Shown piece by piece: positions 15,943-25,560 of a stretch of DNA of 64,000 bases (its first letter is position 1; each line of letters starts with the position of its first letter). The notes beneath the pieces are model-generated. The model did no database searches. It saw only the letters and a list, made by a program, of their open reading frames with translations, and was not told where the DNA came from. Origin of the DNA: Streptomyces sp. RKAG290 (lineage in GTDB: Bacteria; Actinomycetota; Actinomycetes; Streptomycetales; Streptomycetaceae); NCBI RefSeq assembly GCF_023701695.1, contig NZ_JAJOZC010000001.1, positions 1,984,001 to 2,048,000 on the forward strand, given 5' to 3'. A program made the position numbers and the translations under genes.

Positions 15943-16268
15943 TCATTTTCGGTACGCGAGGATATCTCTACCAACTGGCCGTCATGACGATGGTCTGCGG
16001 CTGGTGCGGGAACCCGTCCGCGCACACCCTGCGCAAGCGGGTCACGAAGTTCACGCTGTTCTTCGTGCCGCTGTTCCCCTTCTCGACGAAGTTCGCCACC
16101 CAGTGCACGTTCTGCGGCGGTGAGCAGAAGATCCCCAAGGAGCAGGCCGAGGCACTGCTGGCCCAGCACGTGGCGTCGCAGGACGGCAACCCGTTCGGGC
16201 AGGCTCCGCAGCAGCCGGGGTTCGCGCCGGGCGCACAGGGCCAGGGCCAGAACCCGTATCAGCACTAA
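15939..16268 (+). CDS. Small zinc-ribbon protein
   Basis: A 109-residue protein with a zinc-ribbon-like pattern: CGWCG at about 20-24 and CTFCGG at about 56-61, separated by a hydrophobic FTLFFVPLFPFSTKF segment. The tail is Gln/Gly/Pro-rich (FGQAPQQPG...GQGQNPYQH). The FVPLFPF region is typical of a widespread bacterial zinc-ribbon family of unknown function that may sit at the membrane. The start overlaps the HEAT-protein stop, so the two may work together, but nothing shows how. Confidence 0.7.
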   Translation: MIIFGTRGYLYQLAVMTMVCGWCGNPSAHTLRKRVTKFTLFFVPLFPFSTKFATQCTFCGGEQKIPKEQAEALLAQHVASQDGNPFGQAPQQPGFAPGAQGQGQNPYQH

Positions 16269-16369
16269 ATACGCATAAGGGACTTCCTTCCGAATAAGGT
16301 CTACAGAGCCGGTGTCGTGCGCGAGCGCGTGCCCACCGGCTCGACCGGCCGTCGGGAACGGAGGAAGCC

Positions 16370-17188
16370 ATGCGTCCGCAGCACCGGGTGGGGCGCCGCG
16401 CGGCGATGCTGCTCGCCGGCGCCGCGCTGCTGGCCGGCTGCGGCACCGGTGGCGAGCTGAAGAGCGCCGGGCGCGCCACGCCCGCCATCGGCCCCGCCCG
16501 CCTCTGGCCGGAGCTGCCGCCCGCCTCAGCCGCCCCGTACGACTACGGCGAGGGCGAGACGGCGCACATCCCCGGCATCACCGTGCCGGGCGACGACGTG
16601 CACCGGCTGGATCCGGTGGCGGTGGTGCAGGCGGGGCTGAACGCCCGGCCCGACCGGTCCAGCGGCGCCGACGAGCTGCCGGCCGCCACCGTCCGCCGGA
16701 TCAAGGCCTGCCGGACCGCACCGCAGGCATGCCCGGTGCTTCCGCCGTACTTCCGCGATCTGACCGGTGACGGCAAGGACGAGCTGGTGCTCGCCATCGA
16801 GCTGACCGGCCACCAGCTGTCCGTGCGGGTCTACATGCCGGAGCCGAGCGGGCTGACCCGGATCATGTCCACCTCCGACGCCGTGATCAGCGTGGAGCTG
16901 GCCGGCCGGGACCTGATCATGCGGGCACCGTCGGCCATCACCGGGTACGAGTACCGCACGGCCTGGTCCTGGGACGGCAGGCAGCGCGCGATGCTGCCCA
17001 CCCAGGACGAGATCCTGCGCATGACGCCGTATCCGGAGCCCGGCCGGCGGCGCACACCGAGTGCGCACCCCTCCCCGCGGCCGAGCGAGCTGCCCTCCGC
17101 CGCACCCACGACACAGCCGCCCACCGTGCCGCCCACCGCCGCACCCACCGCGGCCCCCTCGGCCGCCGTGTCCGCGGAGCGCCGATGA
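16370..17188 (+). CDS. Secreted lipoprotein of unknown function
   Basis: A 272-residue lipoprotein behind ACGGAGGAA. The signal peptide ends in the lipobox LLAGC with Cys at about residue 24. The folded part includes DLTGDGKDELVLAIEL, an FG-GAP/integrin-like calcium loop pattern, and the last 60 residues are Pro/Ala/Thr-rich, as in a wall-spanning linker. It overlaps the sensor kinase gene by four bases, and a lipoprotein paired with a sensor kinase recalls CseA next to CseC. It may therefore modulate that kinase at the outer face of the membrane. The pairing is clear, the mechanism inferred. Confidence 0.7.
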   Translation: MRPQHRVGRRAAMLLAGAALLAGCGTGGELKSAGRATPAIGPARLWPELPPASAAPYDYGEGETAHIPGITVPGDDVHRLDPVAVVQAGLNARPDRSSGADELPAATVRRIKACRTAPQACPVLPPYFRDLTGDGKDELVLAIELTGHQLSVRVYMPEPSGLTRIMSTSDAVISVELAGRDLIMRAPSAITGYEYRTAWSWDGRQRAMLPTQDEILRMTPYPEPGRRRTPSAHPSPRPSELPSAAPTTQPPTVPPTAAPTAAPSAAVSAERR

Positions 17189-18519
17189 GCCGGCGCCGGC
17201 CGCGGACCTCCCGGTCCCGCTCACCGCGGCGCGGCCTGCGGATGCCCGCCTGGACCGCGACGCTCGCCTGGAAGTCCGCCGTCTTCATCACCGTGATGTG
17301 CTGCGTGCTCGCCGCCCTGCTGGGCGTGCTGGTGCACACCGCGGTCACCCGCCAGACGGTCGGCCACGCCCGCGAGAAGGCGCTGGCCCGGCTGACGGCC
17401 GTGACCGCCTCCTACGAGGCGGGCGAGGCCCTCCCGCCGCGCTCCGGCCTCGACCCGCCGGGGCTGCCCGCACCGCTGCGCGCCCTGGCGGTGAGCGGGA
17501 AGCGGGGAACCATGGTCGCCGATCACCTCGGCCACCCGACGATGTGGGCGGCCGCCCCGGCCGACGGGCGCGCGCTGGCCACCCGGACCGACTACAGCCA
17601 GAGCGCCCGCACGATCAAGGGCCTGGACCGGGCGATCATCGGCTCCTCCCTGCTGGCGATCGGCGCCACGCTGCTGGCCGGCGCGTTCGCCGTCACCCGG
17701 GTCACCCGGCGGCTGCACCAGACGGCGCGGGTGGCCCGCCGGATCGGCGCGGGCGATCTGGACGCCCGGGTGAACGACCCGCGTACGGCCGACCCCTCGC
17801 GGCCGCAGGACGAGGTGGCGATCGTCGCCGGCGCCCTGGACACGATGGCCTCGACGCTCCAGGGCAAGCTCCAGACCGAGCAGCGCTTCACCGCCGATGT
17901 GGCGCACGAGCTGCGCACCCCGCTGACCGGGCTGTCGGCCGCCGCCGAACTCCTGGCGCCCGGCCGCCCGTCGGAACTGGTGCAGGACCGGGTCCGGGCG
18001 ATGCGGGCCCTCACGGAGGACCTGCTGGAGATCTCCCGGCTCGACGCCCGGACCGAACTGGTCGATCTCGACGTGCACGAACTGGCGCCGCTCGCCGAGC
18101 GGGTGGTGTCCGCCTCGGGCACCGCCACCGAGGTCCGCGTGGCCGGGGACGGGCCGCCGGTACGCGTCGAGACGGACAAGCGGCGCTTGGAGCGGGTGCT
18201 CGGCAACCTGATCAGCAACGCGCACCGGCACGGCCGCCCGCCGGTGGTGCTGACGGTCGACGGGCCGGTGGTGACCGTGCGGGATCATGGCGAGGGCTTC
18301 CCGGACTACCTCACCGCCGCCGGTCCGCAGCGTTTCCGCACCGAGGGCGGCAGCAAGGGCCACGGCCTCGGGCTGACCATCGCCGCCGGACAGGCCGGGG
18401 TGATGGGTGCCGAGCTGGTCTTCGAGAACGCGCCGGACGGCGGGGCGGTGGCCCGGCTGACGCTGCCGGAGTACGTACGCCTCGACGAGGAGCCACCGGG
18501 AACCGGCGCCGGAACCTGA
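17185..18519 (+). CDS. Sensor histidine kinase without an adjacent response regulator
   Basis: A 444-residue membrane kinase. After a basic N-terminus there is a first TM helix (SAVFITVMCCVLAALLGVLVH), an extracytoplasmic domain of about 120 residues, and a second TM (IIGSSLLAIGATLLAGAFAV). HAMP follows, then an H-box DVAHELRTPLTGL, N-box NLISNAHRHG, G1 DHGEGFP and G2 GHGLGLTIA. It is complete and looks active. No receiver gene lies on either side; the only neighbours are the lipoprotein (coupled upstream) and a SEDS/PBP pair downstream. A link to the cell envelope is plausible from this context. Confidence 0.88.
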   Translation: MSRRRPRTSRSRSPRRGLRMPAWTATLAWKSAVFITVMCCVLAALLGVLVHTAVTRQTVGHAREKALARLTAVTASYEAGEALPPRSGLDPPGLPAPLRALAVSGKRGTMVADHLGHPTMWAAAPADGRALATRTDYSQSARTIKGLDRAIIGSSLLAIGATLLAGAFAVTRVTRRLHQTARVARRIGAGDLDARVNDPRTADPSRPQDEVAIVAGALDTMASTLQGKLQTEQRFTADVAHELRTPLTGLSAAAELLAPGRPSELVQDRVRAMRALTEDLLEISRLDARTELVDLDVHELAPLAERVVSASGTATEVRVAGDGPPVRVETDKRRLERVLGNLISNAHRHGRPPVVLTVDGPVVTVRDHGEGFPDYLTAAGPQRFRTEGGSKGHGLGLTIAAGQAGVMGAELVFENAPDGGAVARLTLPEYVRLDEEPPGTGAGT

Positions 18520-18612
18520 CGGGCAGCCCCCGGGCCCCGTCGCCCGGACCCCACGAACCTCAGCATCGGGACATAAGGGAAATAGGCCCCACCTCTTGCT
18601 ACGTTGCGTGGC

Positions 18613-19992
18613 ATGACCGCAACGACAGCGGACGCGCCCCCGCCCGAGCTGCGCCTGCCCAAGCGGCGCGGCGTGGAGCTCTCGCTCCTCATCGGGGCCG
18701 TCCTCATCTCCGTCTACGGCTACGCCGCCGTCGGTCTGGCCAGGAACGGCGCGGTCCCGCCCGACGTCGCGGGGTACGGCGGCGGCCTCGGGCTGCTCGC
18801 CCTGCTCGCCCATCTCGCCGTCCGCTTCCGCGCCCCCTACGCCGATCCGCTGCTGCTGCCCATCGCCGTCCTGCTCAACGGCCTCGGCCTGGTGCTGATC
18901 TACCGGCTCGACCTGGAGACCCCCAAGGACCAGGCGGCCCCGACCCAGCTGATCTGGTCCACGCTCGGCGTCGCGTTCTTCATCGCGGTGGTGGTGTTCC
19001 TGCGCGACCACCGGGTGCTCCAGCGGTACGCGTACCTCTCGGTCGCCGCCGCCCTCGTCCTGATGATCGTGCCGATCTTCTTCCCCGCGGTGAACGGCGC
19101 CAAGATCTGGATCAGGGTCGGCGGATTCTCCTTCCAGCCCGGCGAGTTCGCCAAGATCCTGCTCGCGGTGTTCTTCGCCGCCTACCTGGCGGCGAACCGC
19201 AACGCCCTCGCGTACACCGGGCGCAGGATCTGGAAGCTGCAACTGCCCACCGGCCGGGTGCTCGGCCCGATCGTGGCGATCTGGCTGTTCAGCGTCGGGG
19301 TACTGGTCCTGGAGCGGGACCTGGGCACCTCGCTGCTCTTCTTCGGCCTGTTCGTGATCCTGCTGTACGTGGCGACCGGCCGGACCGGCTGGATCGCCGT
19401 CGGGCTGCTGCTCGCCGCCGTCGGCGCGTTCGTCGTCGGCTCCTTCGAACCGCATGTGCACAGCCGGGTGCAGGACTGGCTCGACCCGTTCGCCTCGATC
19501 GACGCCGGCCGGGGGCCCAGCCAGCTCGCCCAGTCCCTGTTCGCCTTCGCGGCCGGCGGGATGCTGGGCGCCGGGCTCGGCCTCGGGCACTCCATCCTCA
19601 TCGGCTTCGCCGCCAAGTCCGACTTCATCCTGGCGACGGCCGGCGAGGAGCTCGGGCTGACCGGCCTGACCGCGGTCTTCATGCTGTACGCCCTGCTGGT
19701 GGCCCGCGGCTACCGCGCCGGGCTCGCCCTGCGCGACTCGTTCGGGCGGCTGCTCTCGATCGGCCTGGCCTCGATCCTGGCGCTCCAGGTGTTCGTGATC
19801 GCGGGCGGGGTGATGGGCCTGATCCCGCTGACCGGCATGGCGATGCCCTTCCTCGCCCAGGGAGGTTCGTCCGTGGTCACCAACTGGATCATCGTGGCGC
19901 TGCTGATCCGGGTCAGCGACCTGGCCCGCAGACCCCACCCCGACCAGGTGGAGACCGGAGTCATCGCGCCGATCCTGGAGGACGAGCTGTGA
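18613..19992 (+). CDS. SEDS-family peptidoglycan polymerase (FtsW/RodA/SpoVE)
   Basis: A 459-residue polytopic membrane protein of the shape, elongation, division and sporulation family. It contains the family-typical FFPAVNGAKIWIRVGGFSFQPGEFAKI, VLERDLGTSLLFF, and near the end GLIPLTGMAMPFLAQGGSS. These proteins polymerise glycan strands from lipid II and work with a class B penicillin-binding protein, which is the next gene. ATG 18613 follows a purine-poor leader; there is no strong alternative start. The pair may function in growth or in sporulation-specific wall synthesis; the sequence alone does not decide. Confidence 0.92.
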   Translation: MTATTADAPPPELRLPKRRGVELSLLIGAVLISVYGYAAVGLARNGAVPPDVAGYGGGLGLLALLAHLAVRFRAPYADPLLLPIAVLLNGLGLVLIYRLDLETPKDQAAPTQLIWSTLGVAFFIAVVVFLRDHRVLQRYAYLSVAAALVLMIVPIFFPAVNGAKIWIRVGGFSFQPGEFAKILLAVFFAAYLAANRNALAYTGRRIWKLQLPTGRVLGPIVAIWLFSVGVLVLERDLGTSLLFFGLFVILLYVATGRTGWIAVGLLLAAVGAFVVGSFEPHVHSRVQDWLDPFASIDAGRGPSQLAQSLFAFAAGGMLGAGLGLGHSILIGFAAKSDFILATAGEELGLTGLTAVFMLYALLVARGYRAGLALRDSFGRLLSIGLASILALQVFVIAGGVMGLIPLTGMAMPFLAQGGSSVVTNWIIVALLIRVSDLARRPHPDQVETGVIAPILEDEL

Positions 19993-20026
19993 TCCCGTAC
20001 CCCTCGACCCCGCGGGAGGCCCGGCG

Positions 20027-21483
20027 GTGATCCGCTACATCCGGCGCGCCGCCGCCTTCTGTCTGCTCCTGCTCGTGGCGCTGCTGCTCAACGCCGCGCG
20101 CATCCAGGTCTTCGAGGCCGACAGCCTCGACGACAACTCCGCCAACCGCCGGGTCACCATCGACCGTTACGACCAGCCGCGCGGCAACATCCTGGTCGAC
20201 GGCAGGTCCGTCACCGGCTCGAAGGACACCGGCGAGCAGCTCGCGTACGAACGCACCTACCGGTACGGCCCGCTGTACGCCCCGGTGACCGGCTACGCCT
20301 CCCAGACGTACGGCACCACGCTCATCGAGAACGCCGAGGACCGGGTCCTCTCCGGCACCGACCCGATGCTCGCCCCGCTCCCGTTCTGGAACGAGATCAC
20401 CCGCAGCCGGCAGCCGGGCGGCGACGTCGTCACCACGATCAAGGACTCGATGCAGCGCGCCGCCTACGAGGGGCTCGGCGACCGGAAGGGAGCCGTCGCG
20501 GCCATCGAGCCGACGACGGGCAAGATCCTGGCGCTGGTCTCTACCCCTCCTACGACCCCGGGCGGCTCTCCGGCACCGGTTCGTCCGTCACCGACGCCTG
20601 GCGGGACCTCAACGCGTCCACCGGCCAGCCGATGCTCAACCGCGCCATCCGGCAGACCTATCCGCCCGGCTCCACGTTCAAGATCGTGACGGCGGCGGCG
20701 GCGCTGGACGCCGAGGTGGTCACCGATCCGGACGACGAGACCGACACCCCCTCCCCCTACGTCCTGCCGGGCACCTCGACCACCCTCCCCAACGAGGCGA
20801 GCGGCTGCGCCAAGGCGTCCCTGGCCGAGGCGATCCGGGTCTCCTGCAACACCGTGATGGCGCACCTCGGGGTGGAGGTCGGGCTGGACGGCATGGTGGA
20901 CGCGGTCGAGAAGTTCGGCTTCAACGACACCGGGCTGAAGGTCCCGTCCGGGGTGGCGAAGAGCAACTTCGACACCGACATGAGCGACGACCAGCTGGCC
21001 CTGTCCTCGATCGGCCAGTTCGACACGACGGCGACACCGCTGCAGATGGCGATGGTGGCCGCGGCCGTGGCCAACGACGGCGACCTCATGTACCCGCACC
21101 TCGTGGACCGTACGACCAGGCACAGCGGCTCCACCGTGCACACCGAGGGGTCGCACTCCTACCACCGGGCGATGAGCCCGGGGACGGCGGTGCAGATGCG
21201 CCGGATGATGGTCGACGTGGTGCAGGACGGCACCGGCACCAACGCGGCCATCGACGGCGCGACGGTCGGCGGCAAGACCGGCACGGCCCAGCACGGCATC
21301 GACAACTCCGGTACGCCGTACGCCTGGTTCATCTCCTGGGCGCAGGCGGAGGACTCCGCGAGGCCGGCCGTCGCGGTCGCCGTGGTCGTCGAGGACGCGG
21401 CCGCCGACCGGGCCGACATCAGCGGTGGCGGCAGCGCCGCGCCGATCGCCCGTTCCGTCATGGAAGCCGCCCTGGAAGACTGA
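20027..21483 (+). CDS. Class B penicillin-binding protein (transpeptidase), frameshifted
   Basis: About 485 residues when joined. The start is GTG 20027, behind GGGAGG. A single N-terminal TM anchor ([22 protein letters not shown]) precedes a dimerisation domain with [14 protein letters not shown]. The reading frame breaks after KILALVST; one extra C in the CCCC run at 20544-20547 gives [10 protein letters not shown] and rejoins the second frame. The transpeptidase motifs are all present: PGSTFK (active serine), SCNT and GGKTGTAQ. It is the partner of the preceding SEDS gene. The clean repair suggests a sequencing error and a working enzyme. Confidence 0.9.
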
Positions 21484-21487
21484 GCCC

Positions 21488-22546
21488 ATGACGGGTTCCA
21501 GGGATGCGGCCGGGGCGCTGGCCGCGATCGAGCGGGCGGACCCGCGGCTCTGCGCCTTCCTCGACGTCCGCCGCGAGGAGGCGCTCGCCCAGATGCCCGG
21601 CGCGGCCCGGCTCCCGCTGGCCGGGCTGCCGTTCGCGGTGAAGGGCCCCGGCGGAATCCGCTCCTACGCGGCCCGGCGGCTGACCGCGGCGGGCGGCATC
21701 GCGGTCGGCTCGACGTCCGTGCCCGGCCCCGGCACGCACTGGAAGACCTGGGGGCTGGGTGCCCACGGACGCACGGTCAACCCCTGGCGCAGCGACCGGA
21801 CTCCGGGCGGTTCGTCCGCCGGCTCCGCGGTGGCGGTCGCGGCGGATCTGGTGGAGCTGGCGACCGGGAGCGACGGGGCCGGGTCGGTACGGATCCCGGC
21901 CGCCTGGTGCGGGGTGTTCGGGCTCAAGACGACCAACGGGCTGCTGCCCTCCCCCGACCGCTCGGGACTCGCCGCCGCCGGGGTGCTGGCCCGGTCCGCC
22001 GCGCACGCCCAGACGTATCTGCGCTGCGTCCTGGACTCCTACGAGCCTGCCGTGACCGAGCTGCCGCTGCGGGCCGCCTACAGCCCCGACCTCGGGTACG
22101 CGGACGTCGACCCGGAGGTGGCTGCGGTGGTGCGCGGCGCCGTGCGGCGGCTGGTGGCGGCCGGGGTGGTGCGGCTCGCGGCGGGCGGTTGCGACCTGCT
22201 CGACCCGGCGGGGGTGTGGCAGGCGGTACGCGGCGGTCGGGCGGGGCCGCCGGACGAGGAGCTCCGGCAGGAGAACGACCGCAGGCTGGACGCCTTCTTC
22301 GCCGGCACGCCCCTGCTCCTCACCCCGGTCACGCCCAACCGCCCGCACGGCCACGAGGGACCGGGCGAGCTCTTCTCCACCGCGCTCACCTGGGCGTTCA
22401 ACGTGAGCGGGCATCCCGCGGCGAGCGTGCCGGCCGGATTCACCGCGGACGGCTGCCCGGTGGGGCTCCAGTTGGTCGCGCAGCGCGGTGCGGATGCCGC
22501 GCTGCTCGCCATGGCCAGTGCGGTGGAGCGCGTCTGCGCGGGGTGA
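21488..22546 (+). CDS. Amidase-signature hydrolase
   Basis: A 352-residue protein of the amidase signature family. The Ser-Ser-Lys catalytic elements are seen: Lys in [10 protein letters not shown], Ser in [21 protein letters not shown], and the second Ser in [20 protein letters not shown]. It is shorter than the usual 450-500 residues, with a reduced middle region, but the C-terminal [12 protein letters not shown] and [14 protein letters not shown] segments are kept. It starts four bases after the PBP stop. GatA-like function is unlikely since no GatB or GatC is near; a small-molecule amidase is more likely, with unknown substrate. Confidence 0.85.
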   Translation: MTGSRDAAGALAAIERADPRLCAFLDVRREEALAQMPGAARLPLAGLPFAVKGPGGIRSYAARRLTAAGGIAVGSTSVPGPGTHWKTWGLGAHGRTVNPWRSDRTPGGSSAGSAVAVAADLVELATGSDGAGSVRIPAAWCGVFGLKTTNGLLPSPDRSGLAAAGVLARSAAHAQTYLRCVLDSYEPAVTELPLRAAYSPDLGYADVDPEVAAVVRGAVRRLVAAGVVRLAAGGCDLLDPAGVWQAVRGGRAGPPDEELRQENDRRLDAFFAGTPLLLTPVTPNRPHGHEGPGELFSTALTWAFNVSGHPAASVPAGFTADGCPVGLQLVAQRGADAALLAMASAVERVCAG

Positions 22547-22594
22547 CGGGAGGCGCTGACCGCGCGCGTCATCCGGGGCGCCGCCGCGAGCTGA

Positions 22595-23441
22595 TCAGCC
22601 GGCCTCGGTGGCGCCGATCGGCTTGCGCGACTCGGACCTGACCCGGGCGGTGTCCAGTGCGGCCTTCGCGAGGTCGACCTCGTCGGGGTCCTGGAGCGCG
22701 GTCCGGGGCGTGACCACGGCGACGAAGGACGCGGTGTTGTCGTCGCCCCAGGCGCACATGGGGATGGTGCTGGTGAGCACACCGTCCTTTGACCGCACGA
22801 CCTGGCAGGACACGGTGATCCCGTACCCGTCGGGGGTGAACTCCCTGGCGGGTACGGCGACGGTCATGCCGTCCGTCTTCGCCGCCCCTCCAGGATCTTG
22901 TCCCGGGTGAACTCCGGTCCCTTGATCCGGCCCACAGACCGGAGATGACGAGGGTGCCGCCCGCCGAGGAGGTGTACTGGGTGACGACGGCCTCGGCATC
23001 GCGGATGCTGGGGTCGTAGGTCTCCTCGATATCCTTCCCGGCCGTCGACGAGGAGTCCTCGGACAGCGTGTACTCCTCGTCCAGCAGTTTCTTCGGCACG
23101 GTCAGCCGGTACTCGGCCGCGGGGAAGTCCCCGTCGGCCGCCGACACACCGGCGTCGACCAGCCGGGAGACACCGAACGCGAGGCAGCCGGCCGCGGCCA
23201 GCGCACCGACGACGATCCCCACGATCAGCCCGGTCCGGTTCTTCCGCGGGGGCGGCGGTCCCTGCGGGAACCCGAAAAGCGGCGGCCCCTGCGGATGGCC
23301 GAAGGCCGGCGGTCCCTGCGGGTACCCGTAGGGCGGCTGCCCGGGTACCGGCTGCTGGGCGTAAGGGTTCTGCTGGGAGCCGGGCGTCCCGTACGGGCCC
23401 TGTGGCGCTCCGTAAGGGCCCTGCGGCGGCGGCGTGGTCAT
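22595..23441 (-). CDS. Gly/Pro/Gln-rich single-pass membrane protein, doubly frameshifted
   Basis: About 282 residues when joined. The first 60 are a low-complexity Pro/Gln/Gly/Tyr tail with repeated QGPYG and FGxPQGPP units. One TM helix follows (TGLIVGIVVGALAAAGCLAFGV), then an extracellular domain. The frame breaks twice: a lost base at 22931-22933 (after ISGLW) and one at 22885-22888. Repair gives GRIKGPEFTRDKILEG and then AAKTDGMTVAVPAREF to the end. Cys residues in the outer domain (SCQVV and MCAWG) may pair. This architecture is frequent in streptomycetes and its function is not known. Confidence 0.7.
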
Positions 23442-23499
23442 GGCCCCAAGTTACGTCATGCGCACGAACACGATTTCGAACCCCTGGGGGCGCGTGGGT

Positions 23500-24390
23500 T
23501 CAGCTCAGGGGCTCGCGGCGGCGCAGCCACTCGGCCGGCACGCCGTCGACGCCGACAGCGGCGGCGACGATGCCGCCGGTGATGGCACAGGTCGTGTCGA
23601 CGTCCCCGAGTCCCTCGGCCGTCGCCCAGAGCGCCGCCTCCAGGTCGTCCGGATGCCGGGCCGCGGTCCACAGGGCGAACGGGACGGTGTCGTCGGCGCG
23701 GATGCGCTGCCCGTTGCCGAGCAACTGGGCGGCCTCCCACGGCTCGGTGTCGAACGGCACCTCCGCCGCCCGCGTCAGCCCCTCCCGCACCGGCCCCGCG
23801 GGGGTGCGGCCGACGACCGCGGCCAGCGTGAACTCACCCCGCACCGCCAGCGCCGCGGCCACCGCGACCGCCACCGCGCCCGCGATCCCCTCGGGGTGGG
23901 CGTGGGTGACCTCCGCCTGCAACGCGGCCTGTTCGGCCGCGTGGGCGACGTCCCCGTGGAAGCGCGCCCCGAGCGGCGCGACCCGCATCGCGGCACCGTT
24001 GCCGAGGCTGCCGCCCTCGAAGAGTCCGGGGGCCAGCGTCCGCCAGTCGGCCGGCGACGTCAGCAGCGCGGGCAGCAGCATGTGCATGCCGTGGCCGTAC
24101 CCCCGTGCCTGATCGGCGTCGAAGGCCAGGGCGAACAGCAGCGCGAGCCGGTCCTGCTCGACGTGCCCGTGCTCGTCCAGCACCCGCTGGAGCGCCCGGG
24201 CCAGGGCGGTGTCGTCGGTCCAGTGCCAGACGGGCTCCTGGGGCGTCTGCCGCGCCCTGATCTGGTTGTACGCCTGCCGGGGTTCCCGGAAGAGCGAGAA
24301 CCACCGCTCGCCGAACGCGTCCCCGAGCGCCAGCCCTTCGAGGCTGCGGCGGGCGGCGGCGAGATCTGCTGTGACCGTGGTGGAGGGCAT
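23500..24390 (-). CDS. ADP-ribosylglycohydrolase family protein
   Basis: A 296-residue protein with the DraG-type dinuclear magnesium site: EGLALGDAFGE near residue 20, HWTDDTAL near 56-63, and GDVDTTCAITGGIVAAAVG near the C-terminus. These enzymes remove ADP-ribose from proteins, nucleic acids or small molecules. The gene is leftward and separate from its neighbours, facing away from the GNAT gene. The substrate is not predictable from the sequence. Start ATG 24390 gives a normal N-terminus. Confidence 0.87.
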   Translation of the reverse strand: MPSTTVTADLAAARRSLEGLALGDAFGERWFSLFREPRQAYNQIRARQTPQEPVWHWTDDTALARALQRVLDEHGHVEQDRLALLFALAFDADQARGYGHGMHMLLPALLTSPADWRTLAPGLFEGGSLGNGAAMRVAPLGARFHGDVAHAAEQAALQAEVTHAHPEGIAGAVAVAVAAALAVRGEFTLAAVVGRTPAGPVREGLTRAAEVPFDTEPWEAAQLLGNGQRIRADDTVPFALWTAARHPDDLEAALWATAEGLGDVDTTCAITGGIVAAAVGVDGVPAEWLRRREPLS

Positions 24391-24461
24391 GACGCCATTC
24401 TCCCGCCGCCGGCCCGGGACCGTACAGCTGTTATCGGCCGCTCCGGCGTGAGACTGACGCC

Positions 24462-24995
24462 ATGCGCGATCACCCGGAACCCACCGTCGTCCGCCGGTCC
24501 GCGACGGCCGCCCCCGACGACGGCCTCTCCGCCCTGCTGGCCGACTACCACCTGCAGACGGAGCAGGAGAAGGGCCGGCCGGTCGCGGCTGTGGCCGAGC
24601 TGCCCGCGCGGTACCGCGCGGAGGTCGAGGACCCGCAGACCGCGTTCGCCGACGCCGTCGTACTCCTGGCCATGGACAGTGACACCACCGCGGGCTGCCT
24701 CGTGGTGACCGCCCCGGTGGCCGGGCGGTCCGAGATCAAGCGCCTCTGGACGGCGCCCGGTTCCCGGGGCCGCGGCGTCGCCTCCGCCCTCCTCGACGCC
24801 GCACTCGGCCACGCCGCCAGGAGCGGGGCCGACGCGGTGCGGCTGTCGGTGTGGCGGTGGCGCTCGGGGGCCATCGCCCTGTACGAGCGGTTCGGCTTCA
24901 CCGTCACCACCCCCTGGGACGAGCGCGAGGACCTGGTGTGCATGGAGCGGTCGGTGCCGGGCGCTCCGCCCTGTACAGAGCGGAGCGGTTCATAG
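24462..24995 (+). CDS. GNAT-family N-acetyltransferase
   Basis: A 177-residue acetyltransferase. The acetyl-CoA site is RLWTAPGSRGRGVASALLDAALGHAA (the R-x-x-G-x-G/A loop in motif A), followed by VRLSVWRWRSGAIALYERFGF, the usual motif B. The N-terminal 60 residues are less conserved and would bind the acceptor. It lies alone, divergent from the ADP-ribosylglycohydrolase, 46 bases before a DinB-like gene. The substrate is unknown. Confidence 0.85.
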   Translation: MRDHPEPTVVRRSATAAPDDGLSALLADYHLQTEQEKGRPVAAVAELPARYRAEVEDPQTAFADAVVLLAMDSDTTAGCLVVTAPVAGRSEIKRLWTAPGSRGRGVASALLDAALGHAARSGADAVRLSVWRWRSGAIALYERFGFTVTTPWDEREDLVCMERSVPGAPPCTERSGS

Positions 24996-25041
24996 ATCGT
25001 GGCGGCATGCCGATCGAGCAGCGCAGCGAGGGAGACCGCCA

Positions 25042-25560
25042 GTGACCGCGACCGGGACCACCGCTCAGGACACCGAGATCCAGGCCCTCCTGTCGTCCCT
25101 GGCCGGACAGCGCCGTCACGTCCTCGGCGCACTCGACGGGCTGGACCCGGCTGCGCTGAGGCGGCCGGTGCTGCCGTCCGGGTGGAGCTGTCTGGGGCTC
25201 GTCCAGCATCTTGCGCTCGACGTCGAGCGGTTCTGGTTCCGTGCCGTCCTCACGGGTGACCCGGCCGTCATCGAGGACCTGGACCGCATCGACGACGCCT
25301 GGCAGCTCGCGCCGGGCACGAGCGACGCCGAGGTCCTCGACCGCTACCGCGCGGAGTCCGCTCTCGCGGACGCCGCCGTCACCGCGTCGGACCCCGACGC
25401 GCCTCTCGCCTGGTGGCCCCACGAGCTCTTCGGCGAACCGCACCTGCACACCCTGCGGGACGTCCTGCTGCACGTCATCACCGAGACCGCGTGCCATGCC
25501 GGCCACCTGGACGCGGCACGCGAACTCATCGACGGGCGCCGGTGGCTGGTACTGACGTAG
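25042..25560 (+). CDS. DinB-family protein (DUF664)
   Basis: A 172-residue four-helix-bundle protein of the DinB/YfiT superfamily. It starts with LSSLAGQRRHVLGALDGLDPAALRRPVLPSGWSCLGLVQHLALDVERFW, where H is the first metal ligand. Two further His (EPHLHTLRDVLLHVITETACHAGHLDAAREL) complete the usual three-His metal site. Such proteins may be thiol-dependent S-transferases acting with mycothiol, but many are uncharacterised. GTG 25042 is used as start. The gene converges with the next one and overlaps its end by 35 bases. Confidence 0.85.
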   Translation: MTATGTTAQDTEIQALLSSLAGQRRHVLGALDGLDPAALRRPVLPSGWSCLGLVQHLALDVERFWFRAVLTGDPAVIEDLDRIDDAWQLAPGTSDAEVLDRYRAESALADAAVTASDPDAPLAWWPHELFGEPHLHTLRDVLLHVITETACHAGHLDAARELIDGRRWLVLT

